Part shown: positions 54,591-64,000 of the stretch, piece by piece
Layout: each line of letters opens with the position of its first letter
How positions within the stretch are numbered: the first letter of the stretch is position 1
DNA from: Saturnia japonica
Taxonomy: Eukaryota > Arthropoda > Insecta > Lepidoptera > Saturniidae
Direction: 5' to 3'
NCBI GenBank assembly: GCA_033032175.1
Contig: CM065318.1
Location: forward strand, 18,290,001-18,354,000
Length of the DNA: 64,000 nt
Program-made: the position numbers and the translations under genes
The notes under the pieces: generated by a model
Databases searched by the model: none
The model's input: only the letters and a program-made list of their open reading frames with translations
What the model was told of the DNA's origin: nothing

Positions 54591-55430
54591 GTTTTTGACT
54601 AGACAAGGAAGAAATAATAAGTTAAAACTAAGTAGAGTTGATGGAATATGGTATGCAATGGTATGGTGTATGGCACAATGGTATGGTATTATCAAAGTTA
54701 AAGGAAACTTTTACAAAAGTTTAGTGACGTTCTTGTTACTCAGTATTTTTCAATTTTTGTCTTTAATTATAAGAAACTCGAGCCTCAGATATATCCGACT
54801 TAACCTAACTACCATTTCCCCAATCCGCCATCACTTAAAACTTAGACCGCACTATTGCGGATAAAGGAAAATATTTGGCAATGAAATCCTCGGCTTCCTT
54901 TTAATTACGGCATTGCTCTGAAGAGATACGTAGAAAGAATTCGCTTTCGACGTAAACGTTTGCTCAGTAATGGTTCAATCTAATAATAATAATACTAAGT
55001 TAAGTGGAAATTAAGTAAAATAGTTTTTTATTTACTTGATTGGTCTCTGACCATCATAGACATTGTTTTTAAATATACATCACCCGATGGTGATTTTATT
55101 GATGATATTTGGTGAACAGTCTTAACAGCCATATACCAAGAGGATGCAGAAGCAATTAATTGAATTGGCTGATCAATATAATATATTCTGCTGTCAGCAT
55201 TTTTCCATTATTACTCCAGGGGTTATGCTTGTGTATCTGGAATATCAAAGACACCTTGAATGTTACCCGGTATAAACCTTGTATTTTATTATAATTTGGA
55301 AAATATATTATTTTTTTTTTAATACGCTATTATATTCGATTACTAGACCTTACTATAAAGTAAGTCGTACCGTGTTTTAGACTATAGTAAAACTAATTAA
55401 AAAAAAAAATATTTTATTACATTCTATAAT
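54591..55430. other. Unassigned DNA
   Basis: Nothing recognised apart from the ATGGTATGG runs. Confidence 0.5.
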
Positions 55431-55782
55431 AAGATCTCGAAGTGCATTACTGATTTACCTGACAACAAGTTCAAGGATCATGTCAAGCAGGTTTTACTGT
55501 GAAATGGTTATTATAGGGTGGAAAATTATATGAATGATAGTGATGTCTGTAGTGACTCCCTCTCTGTGCATCCATTAAATTATATGGTTATTATTATTGC
55601 ATTACATTACACATAATTTTATTCAGTTAATTGTACTGGAAAAAAGAAAAAGATAAACCTAATCGAGTTTCTTGCCGGTTCTTCTTGATAGCTGGGATGT
55701 TTTCCGAACCGGTGGTAGTGTTTTGACGTTCATAAGTGCCTTCTTAAAGCCTTTAATAAAGACTTTTTAAATTTTGATGTTG
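55431..55782 (+). pseudogene. Family L copy 7: LINE 3' end with C-terminus
   Basis: The frame from 55440 reads K-C-I-T-D-L-P-D-N-K-F-K-D-H-V-K-Q-V-L-L and stops at 55500. In a shifted frame it continues Y-Y-R-V-E-N-Y-M-N-D-S-D-V, showing an indel within the original protein end. The 3' UTR has CTAATCGAGTTTCTTGCCGG, TTTCCGAACCGGTGGTAG, TTTTGACGTTCATAAGTGCC and AATAAAGACTTTTTAAATTTTG. Best copy for defining the family. Confidence 0.7.
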
Positions 55783-55804
55783 TAAAAAACATAATTATTG
55801 TTTA

Positions 55805-56035
55805 TTGGTACTAGCGTTATGGCCACGATCTCACTCTATGTTAAGTGACGATGAGTCCCAAGATCGTGAAACGATTTTCATCTTGAGATGGTAGCTAGCC
55901 GCTTTAGAAAATATCGTACTGTGATCCTATGGCTACATCACAATGTTTTCATAAGGGATCATGGATTTGAACTCACTTCGATGAACGTGGCGTCCCTACA
56001 GACTGCCACTAAGCCATCGCTGCTTTACATTTATA
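55805..56035 (-). mobile_element. Family F SINE with tRNA-like head
   Basis: On the minus strand the head has an A box, TGGCTTAGTGGCAGTC (56016-56001), and a B box, GAGTTCAAATCC (55974-55963). The body then gives GGCTAGCTACCATCTCAAG. Supports the identification of family F as a tRNA-derived SINE. Confidence 0.7.
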
Positions 56036-58285
56036 TTTTCTTATAAATGCTTACAAAACTATCTTATATTTAATTACAATGTAAACTTGTTTTGTAACTA
56101 GTTATAAAACAGACGTAGACGAAGTAATAAACTTTATAAACTCTCCAATTCGGCTTTACCAGTAAGTCCGTCGTTCTCTGGATTGTGCGATTGCATGAAA
56201 TGGGAATTTTTACGTTAACTTTTCAATCGAGGTACAATTCATAAAGTGACTACTACTTTCGGGTCTGTTCGAGTTCGTACAGACTTCATTTAGTTAAAAA
56301 ATATTATTTAAAACTTACATTACAGCAAAAAGACCATTCATGAGAGTAAACAAGTGCAGATTTTTAAAATTGTTATACCCGTGGGTTGTGATAACGCCGT
56401 TGGATTTTACATAATCGAACTGATAAATCTTTGATGCGACTGCGATATCTTTTCGTACCTAAGAATATACTCGATGTTTCGAATCGAGCGTCAGAATTTT
56501 TAACACAGAACAGCAAAATCGCTAATGCGTTGGTGATATTGCAAGTGGAAAACATTCTCGTGGATAGTAAGTAAATATTGATTGATACAATTAAAAAGGT
56601 AGATGACTCAGTTACACTTAGACGTTCATATTAAATTAAAAAATAATTTTGAAGTATTGTGTTTGTTATTTCTTAGCGAATTTTTTTTTTTGTGGTACAT
56701 TAGGCATAACTGAATCTTTGCATCTTAATACCATCAAAATTTAATTTCTTATTACTATGCAATGTATCAATATTATGATATTTTATTCTTCTAGAGGACT
56801 TCAAATGAATTTAAAACTAAACAAGAACGTACAATATATATTATTATAAAGAAGAATTATTTAGTAGTAGTTATCAAATGCAATGGAATAATTTATGTGA
56901 CAATAGGTACTTATTGAAATAGATTATAAAACAAAATATATTGATAGATATGTGGTAAGATTAAAATAATTCTGGCTGGAAACGATGAATAAATTAATAA
57001 CCACAGTATTATAGAGCTGCCACACAGATATTCACAGCTTAGAAGAAATGGCGTTTGGTCTAAACAGAAACATACCACCCGATAATGACGGAGCGAGCAC
57101 CCCTGATTGAGGAATGGAAGCGATTTCATCCCCCGTCGCTAGTAGGGTGGTGAGAATACGACGTGATTTTTTTTTCTATTTTTTTCCTATTTTTAGGGTG
57201 ACGGATAAAATGTTTGTGGTGTATATACATTTTTGTATTCGTAGAAACGTATCAACGTTTATTTATGGTATAGTTTTATTCGAATTCACTTTAACTTTTT
57301 ACACATTTTACAATTCGCGTAAAGTAGACATTCTATGTCCGAGATTTTAAATCCGCGAGTTGGCTGTATGTTCAAAAAATTAAAGTAAATTATTGAGTAA
57401 TATTGGTCTATGGATAAAAAGCCTAAAAAATCAAATCTGGAAAAATTAATTGTTTATTTAGCTTAACTTTCCCTTTGGAAAATTAATATCTTTATCTGTG
57501 ACTCCCGTGATTTGAAACGCCGATTAGAAAACATGACACCATTCAGGAAATATGAACGTTAGACTCTTGCGTGAGTTGTCACACTGGTCACTGTTATCAT
57601 ACAATATGACAGTTAAAAATTATGATGACGTCACGGGACCATAATCGGGCGTTTTCGTGTTGTATTTTTTAATTTATCAATAAAAAATATTTTTAAATCA
57701 CTTTTTATGATGTATTATTGAAAGAAAAAAATTATTATTCATAGGTATTATTTTCAACATATAAAGTGTGTAAAACAATTTTCCAAAAGTTGTCAACTCC
57801 CGGTTTGACAGTAAATGGTTCTATTGGAAAATGATTTATTATTGTTTTAAGCTTTTCCAATAAATTATTCTCCAACCATGTTACGTACTTAAATACTTAA
57901 CACGTGACAATATGAAACGTGAAATCTTTGTTCGCCTTATGAAAGGTCAACGTGAACGTTCAAAGTAAGTTGGAAATATCAAAGGAAATTTACGAGACGT
58001 AAAGGGTTATTTTAGGTAAACCCAAAAGTTCCCATTACTGATTCACTTTCTACGGGCTCAGTGAGAACGATTTGCCTCCATTTATGGCGGTGATGAATAA
58101 GTTATGGCAGTTTTGATGTCGAATTAAGACTGAAAATGGAAATCTTAAGTTTCAACGTGAACGTCGCATTTTCACTGTAATTTTGATTAAGTTATCTAAA
58201 TGGAAATTCTATAACATTTTTAATTGAAAGATTAACTGGTTATTAAGGTTGTATAAAAACTCAAACGGCATCGTACTACTCAGTT
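56036..58285. other. Unassigned AT-rich DNA
   Basis: More than 2 kb with no gene, tRNA or family of this window. 57565-57660 carries GTGACGTC-like text (ATGATGACGTCACGGG) without clear context. Short frames here are AT-rich translation. Confidence 0.5.
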
Positions 58286-58289
58286 AGTT

Positions 58290-58500
58290 TTTTTTTTTTG
58301 TAAAGCCACAGTACTATACGTAATAGTAACCATCGAGAGATCAAAAATACATCGACGGTTAACGCTTTCGCACCGGCCTACAAGCGATCCCAAAATGCGA
58401 CAAACCAAACGAATATGACGAGTTAATTATCACCCCGTTTGCGTGATATTATAACAGTGGCCACACTTGGTATATGGTGCTCACGACTTTGTTGAATAAA
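58290..58500 (+). repeat. Family E copy 8 (diverged)
   Basis: AAAGCCACAGTACTATACG, AACCATCGAGAGATCAAAAA, ACATCGACGGTTAACGC, TTTCGCACCGGCCTACAAG, CGATCCCAAAATGCGACA and TTGGTATATGGTGCTCACG. The central TTAATTTAACTGG block is lost. Confidence 0.5.
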
Positions 58501-59424
58501 TAAATGCCGTAATTGACAAATGTTTTCAATAAAAACGTTATCGCAATCATTTACAATTAAAAGTGTTAATTGGCTGTACGAGTTCCAATCGTGCAATGAA
58601 CATCGTTTTTAGTGTAACAAAATATAGTGATAAAACTATAGCCCGGAGGCGAAATTGCCATGGTTAGCTACTAATTTTATGTTAATAATATTCTATTGCC
58701 TTATAGGAAAGTGTTTCATGACGTTTAACAAAAAACCAGCCAACTTTCAAAGCATTGCTACGTTGTAGTTCATACATTGGCCCATTCAAATAGCCAACAC
58801 TTCGAAAAGAGCCACAATAGGCTTATTCGACGTACGGTATACTAATTCTTTGCATGTGGCTTCGCCCGCGTCATAGTTGATTGGTTATCGTTATTTGTTT
58901 TATAGAAATTCTCGCCCCATCATTTGCACCCTTAGGTATTTAATTTTTTTTTAAACAATGAAACATGTTTTTTTTTTCTAACTGAATTGCTAAATACAAA
59001 TTTTCACATATCTATCTTCAAAAAATAACGGATTTTGATACAAACTTTATCCCCTTTTCACCACATTAAGGGGTTGAATTTCCAAAAATTCTTCCATGAT
59101 GATCACTTACATTGTAAAAGGAATTCGCATGTAAATAATGATAACAGCCATAGCTTCGAGTAGGCTGTACGTTGATAGTTCAGTCAGCCAGCCACGGTTT
59201 TCTTTTAAATGTACTTAGATGTACAAAAAAAAATATGTGTGCAATTCACACGTGGTAGAAGTGAAACCTTCACATCTATGGTTTTATTTAATTCAGAAAA
59301 TGATCAAATACACACTAATTTAAAGTTTATGAAGATGTATACACAAGTTCTCACAATCATTATTCACAATATCATTTTCAAATGCTCATTTGAAATATCC
59401 ATGGTAACCTAACACAATATCAAT
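58501..59424. other. Unassigned AT-rich DNA
   Basis: 58850-58920 (GTGGCTTCGCCCGCGTCATAG) is a worn repeat end. The remainder is unclassified. Confidence 0.5.
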
Positions 59425-59690
59425 CAGTATCACAATGTCATAAGTTGTGTCTAAAAAGTTTTTGTTTTTTGATGAGATAATAAAATTTATTATTGCGTGG
59501 CAACAAACCTCTTTTGTGCTATTTTACCATTGTCTAAAACTTTCTTATCTCATTTTCTCCTACATTAAATCTAATTAATATATGTGTCCGTCTCTTTTTA
59601 CTATTGCTTTCGCTTTTTTGTTTCATCGACTTTAAGATCACAACGATGCTAAATAAGTATTCACTTCAAAATATAAAAGACAATATTGAA
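59425..59690 (-). repeat. Family N copy 2
   Basis: Reverse complement of the copy at 52.54 kb. On plus it reads ATATCAATCAGTATCACAATG, TAAAAAGTTTTTGTTTTTTG, ATAAAATTTATTATTGCG, GTCTCTTTTTACTATTGC, TTTTGTTTCATCGAC and AACGATGCTAAATAAG. It is about 30 bp longer than copy 1. Confidence 0.7.
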
Positions 59691-60958
59691 AATGTTGATT
59701 ATTTTTATTGTTCAGACATCCCCCTACATACTCCAGTCGACCGTCTTGTCTAGTATTGTATGCGGAGTACAGTCGGCATAAGAAGTGATACAACCCCGGT
59801 ACACGGTACACTTACAAGAATAAGGTAAACACATCTAACATTGACACAATAACGTCTACGTCACATACACATCTCATTGCGGCCTGTATTGCTATACAAA
59901 TAATACAAGTCATATAGAACAGCTTGTTTAGAAGCGGTAACTTTAAAAAGTTAAATCATATTAGTTTATCCGTACAATAAGAAACAATCAAAATGAAGAT
60001 TCAATAAACTTCTTCATTAAAATTAGAAATAAAATACTAGGTTTTTGAAATAAATATGAATTTTATAACATCCTCCATTTCATGCTTTATTTTACGTGGT
60101 ATTATGGCACAACCGTTTTATGAATTTCCAATTCATGTAAAATTGAAACTATTTTTTTATGTACTTACATAGCAATTGAGACGATAAATAAATATTAATT
60201 GTGATTTAGTTCAATTTTGAAAGATAACTGTTTATCCACCATTTTGATTTAATGTAGGTAAGAAATTTTGATGATATAAAGTAGGGAAGAATTACTAAAA
60301 AATATAATTATATTAAACAAAATCCGCCTTCATTACCAATTTTCCAAATTATATGATGTTATTAGAGATTTAACTAAAGTGTCGTTGGTATTTACGTCTA
60401 TGACAGATGGTTAGGTCAGTATCTATGGGAGTACCTCTTTTCGTAGCTAAACAAAGTGTATAGAGTTGACAAAGTGTATAAGTGTAAATAAAGAAGTACT
60501 ATTAAATGTAAGTAATTTAATTTTAAATAAGAAGAATCAATATCTCAGTCCTGAAACAAAGTAAACAAGCTGTTTTATACAAACTGTGCAAATAACATCG
60601 ACACCTATACGTTCGGACGCATTTCACCGTCTTCTCCACTAAGTCTTATGTCAATATTTGGTGCGCTCACCTCATTCCTTGTACGTTTGCTGGATTATTT
60701 ACCATTATTTTAGAGGGATTACGACTCTATTGTATTATAAATAAGGTGCTTAAAGAGTGTTTTTCCGTTACGTTAATGTGTAGTGAAATACATATAGCGT
60801 AACAGATTGTGTTTGCTTTAACAAGTTTAGAGTTTGTGGAGTTAGTGATATAGACTTGGAGCGTTTTCGCTTCGACTATCGTTTGTGACACGTTATTTCT
60901 TTACAAGGCAGTCGTATTTTGAGTTTTTTTCACTCAAAATGAAAAATGTTTTTTATTA
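59691..60958. other. Unassigned AT-rich DNA
   Basis: No gene recognised. Confidence 0.5.
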
Positions 60959-60959
60959 A

Positions 60960-61208
60960 ATTTAGGCCCTAAGAAGGCACGGCACTTATATGAATACAAT
61001 TCACTACTACCGGTTCAGAAAACATCCCTGTCATTGAGAAGAACCGGCAAGAAACACGATCTGGTTTATCAACATTAATTTTTGAATTGGTTTTACAGTA
61101 CTTAATTAAACTGTCCACAGTTATTATAATTTTCAATGGGCGTACAAAGAGGGAATCACATCCAGACATCACCGTCATTGACGTGACGATCTACCCTATA
61201 ATGCGATA
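60960..61208 (-). repeat. Family L copy 8 (LINE 3' UTR)
   Basis: TTTAGGCCCTAAGAAGGCAC, ACTACTACCGGTTCAG, GAAGAACCGGCAAGAAACACG, AGAGGGAATCACATCCAGAC and ATCTACCCTATAATGCG. It extends to just after the protein stop. Confidence 0.65.
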
Positions 61209-62292
61209 ATGAAACTGAAATTCAAGTCAATAGCTTTTGTTCATTCTTAATTCAATTTTAATTATTTCATATCCCCAAAGCCTTTTAACATTTTGTAAGG
61301 GGGTGATAGTCGTGGTACCAGATACTACAAGGTGATAAACAGGTCACAGCGCCTGTCTTTTGGTTTGTAGCTTTCTGGTATCAGCCAGTATTATATCCAG
61401 CTGCTGTGAGGCTTGCAGGCCAGCAAGATAGCGGCGGCCGTTGAAGGATTGTCGACCTTTCGGTAGGAGCCGTTAGTTCTGAATGATTTGTTTTGCCATT
61501 CTATTAAAAAAAGACAATAAGACGAGTTTATGTTTGTATTTTTAATTTAATTTATTATACATTAAACCTTGCCTTTTAACTCCACTACATGGATGAATGT
61601 AAATAAATTCACTGCTACAAAGTTATAACTACATATTAGATTTAATTGCATTATGCAAAACTTTAATTATTTAATTGAACAAAATCATTATTTTTCTCAA
61701 GTTTTCACTTCTCACGCGGTTATCTATTTGGATAATAAATTAAAAACAAAAACCTATCGTCAACAAAATAAGCATGCGGTTTCGAATTACAACAATGTTT
61801 TATTCATAAGATCAAATGTGATAACGTTTTAATCGTGATATTAATACGTACAAATTCGAAACGCTACCTTGCTTATGCTAATTCGTATGGGGAGTGTGCG
61901 CCGAGCCGTTTTCAAGGTCTATTCAAATTAAACGCTTTATAAATGGTTTAAGAGTCAGTACGCAATTTATTTGTAACTTCATCATTTTTTTTAAATTTTC
62001 AAGAAAGTTCCAATATTCAATGTAAATATATTCAATACATCGTTTCAGGTATATCATATAGATTTTTAATAAACACACATAGCGGATGTGTTCCAATACA
62101 TTGATCCGAATGCGATGAAAATTTGTTGACTTGTTGAGAGCACACCCGCAGATGTTTTGTTTTAGTACAACAAGTTTAAGATAGGTAGCGTGCTTGTCAT
62201 TCAATTATAAGTATTATTATTTAGGAAATGCAAAAATATGGTTATGTTTCATTACCAATCAAACAGCGTGACGGATTCAAATAAAATAAAAA
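61209..62292. other. Unassigned; GC-rich segment 61295-61480
   Basis: 61295-61480 (GGTCACAGCGCCTGTCTTTTG, GCTGCTGTGAGGCTTGCAGG, GGTAGGAGCCGTTAG) is clearly richer in G+C than its surroundings and is probably a worn repeat, but no second copy lies in the window. The rest is AT-rich. Confidence 0.4.
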
Positions 62293-62360
62293 TAGGCAGT
62301 CATTGAGGACTACCGACAGAAATGAAAACTTAAAACTATGAAATAACAATGTTCTTTTTG
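62293..62360 (+). repeat. Family M copy 1
   Basis: AGGCAGTCATTGAGGACTACC, GACAGAAATGAAAACTTAAAAC and AATAACAATGTTCTTTTT. It matches 63453-63520 in the same orientation with about 80 percent identity by eye. Confidence 0.6.
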
Positions 62361-63452
62361 GTTTAATAAGTTAGTTGTTGTCTCATAACTAAAACTTTCA
62401 TTATTTTTTAATTAAAATCTTTAACATCAGTGTTTTACATCTAGCGACACTCCGAGAAATAATTTACATGGATCATTTGAGCGATATTATGCTGTCACGC
62501 TCTGTTGTACTGTTATGAGACCTTTAATTTTCATCGTATCGTTCACAAGAGATTTAATTTTTGAACTTCGAAGTAAAAAGTTTATGAATAAATTTATACA
62601 TGTTTGTATCGGTTACGTGAGGTGACTTGAACTTAAGTGATTTACCCTATACAAAAATCGCAAAACGTGTATATAGAAATTTTCATTCAAAACTCAACAA
62701 ATTTTCAAATTAACGTCACTTACCGTTGTAATCCTGCAATGGTGAAGGACATTTACTTGTAAAAAAATACATAAAAGCTAAATATAAGGCACAATGATGG
62801 ATTATTACCAGGTATAACCCACGAACTTGTAACTGCATTACATCGTGTGTTTTCTTTTAAAAAAGTATCTTGGCAAATTGACTGCCCAGTGTCTGATGTA
62901 AAATATGGTGCAGTCCAAAAACAGCGGCGAGTGCCGGTGATGAAATCCTTCAACAGTATTCACCGTCATATCAGCTTGCAGAGATACCTCATTTGAAGGA
63001 CTCCATTAGATTGTTTTTCAGTAATATGTTTTTCACATTCAAATGATACAACTTAAACACAAGCAAATATAATGAAAGCTTTTTAACAATTTGCAAATAA
63101 TTTATAGTACAAGATTAAAATAATTATAATATGACACACGTCGGTAGTAAAATATAAATTCAAACAAACGCAAAAATCGTTTTCCACAAAATACGTAGTC
63201 TTGACGTACTTCTGGTATCTCCCTTTATGTTCCTCTTGTAGATGTCTTCTTTCTTTATCTATAGTTGTGTTCACTTCGCTTCCAAAAATAGAACTGACTT
63301 GGGTCAAATGTACGGCTCGCTTATAAAGTCAAATGAGACGATCTCGAAACCACTAGAAAGTTCTTGAACTACTGTTGAGCCATAGTTTTTAAAAGAAGGG
63401 GAACAATATATTTTTATACCATTGTTTGTTGACACAATCCAAAAAAGAAATA
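62361..63452. other. Unassigned AT-rich DNA
   Basis: No gene recognised. Frames at 62753-62953 and 63083-63307 (minus) show no motif. Confidence 0.5.
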
Positions 63453-63520
63453 TGAGGCAGTCATAAGAAATGCCGACAGAAGTGAAAACTCAAAACAATG
63501 GAATAACAGTGTTCTTTTTT
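63453..63520 (+). repeat. Family M copy 2
   Basis: AGGCAGTCATAAGAAATGCC, GACAGAAGTGAAAACTC and AATAACAGTGTTCTTTTTT. Direct repeat of the copy 1.16 kb upstream. Confidence 0.6.
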
Positions 63521-63974
63521 AATTTTTAAATCAATTATAGTCCGAACAATTGCAGAGCATGTCGATGACGCGAAATCACCTGATTTTACCCATTCATAAA
63601 TTGAAACACCCATATGATACAGTCGAGTATAGTATAATACGTCACGACTTCATCGGTGACGCGAACCCATCAGTTTTTCCATACCAAAAATCTCTAAACA
63701 TGGCTAAAGAAGGTTTCACTTCAATAATACTTCATCGAATCTATGACAACACGCCCGATATTTCGAGTAAATTCTATACGATTCCAGAGATTTCGAGATG
63801 TTTTTTTTTTTTTTATTTTTAGTCAGATCGAAACAATATATAAAAAATATTATAATTCGAGATTCTGTTGTTCGAAACGTGTGCAGCTCTTCACGAAACC
63901 TAATGTCAGATGAGTGGCTCCATTGTATAAACTATTAAGATATACTTAAGATTAAATGATAAACAAGTGTTAAG
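63521..63974. other. Unassigned AT-rich DNA
   Basis: A 90-codon frame (63550-63822) ends in a run of F encoded by a T tract; no motif. No gene called. Confidence 0.5.
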
Positions 63975-64000
63975 TAGCGCCCACGGTCCAGTGGTTATGA
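63975..64000 (+). mobile_element. SINE head cut by the window edge
   Basis: GCGCCCACGGTCCAGTGGTTATGA begins like the tRNA-like head of a SINE, with an A-box-like GTCCAGTGGTTATGA. It would fit the head that the two family P fragments lack. The B box, if present, lies outside the window. Confidence 0.5.

Noticed and set aside
54517..54864. 115-codon open frame
   Set aside because: It begins inside a LINE 3' UTR and continues through an ATGGTATGG repeat; not a gene.
62753..62953. Minus-strand 66-codon frame
   Set aside because: No motif, no supporting signals, ends in AT-rich hydrophobic translation.

Overview
The window reads as nuclear DNA of an insect, most likely a moth or butterfly (Lepidoptera). 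It is AT-rich and has no operon structure and no long open frames. It is filled with decayed transposable elements. Several are types I recognise from lepidopteran genomes: Lep1-like Helitron pieces, tRNA-derived SINEs, RTE/Jockey/CR1-type LINE tails and a mellifera-type mariner. No species can be named, and no complete host gene is visible.

Layout. 1-11 kb is mostly unassigned AT-rich DNA with scattered SINE, Helitron-like and LINE fragments. At 11.4-12.2 kb on the minus strand lies the only GC-rich module that looks like a promoter, a leader and the start of a protein. It has an Inr, a DPE at exactly +28, a ~400-nt leader, and a 47-codon frame that reaches a good splice-donor match (CAG/GTACGC) after 40 codons. 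It could be the first exon of a host gene with a large intron, or the LTR plus gag start of a retrotransposon; I cannot decide. 12.6-22 kb is a dense repeat zone: LINE tails, a MITE with an 18-bp perfect inverted repeat, a tandem duplication, two nested insertions and a fold-back SINE pair. 22-27.3 kb holds RTE-type LINE ends and a broken mariner beside a Helitron-like element. 27.3-31.4 kb holds a Jockey-type LINE nested in an older repeat, plus a CR1-like LINE end on the minus strand. 32-64 kb is more scattered: retroelement protein relics at 32.1, 35.3, 48.4 and 50.2 kb, paired Lep1 copies at 49 kb, an inverted pair of an unnamed family at 52.5 and 59.4 kb, and the tRNA-like head of a SINE running off the right edge.

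By comparing the window with itself I defined repeat families with arbitrary letters. A: ten copies, poly-A-ended. E: eight copies. F: SINE, about seven copies. H: three copies. J: Helitron-like, six copies. K: two. L: LINE 3' end, eight copies. M: two. N: two. P: SINE, two copies plus a possible third at the edge. Where a family end carries protein remnants or a poly-A or microsatellite tail, I used that to set the strand.

The protein-coding remnants do not form a pathway. They are parts of mobile elements (reverse transcriptase C-termini, a mariner transposase), all broken or truncated. The window is best viewed as intergenic DNA or a very large intron with nested transposon layers. I saw no candidate for a new multi-gene system. 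The points most worth checking are the 11.4-12.2 kb module, the J family termini, and the repeated nesting of Jockey tails inside E elements.
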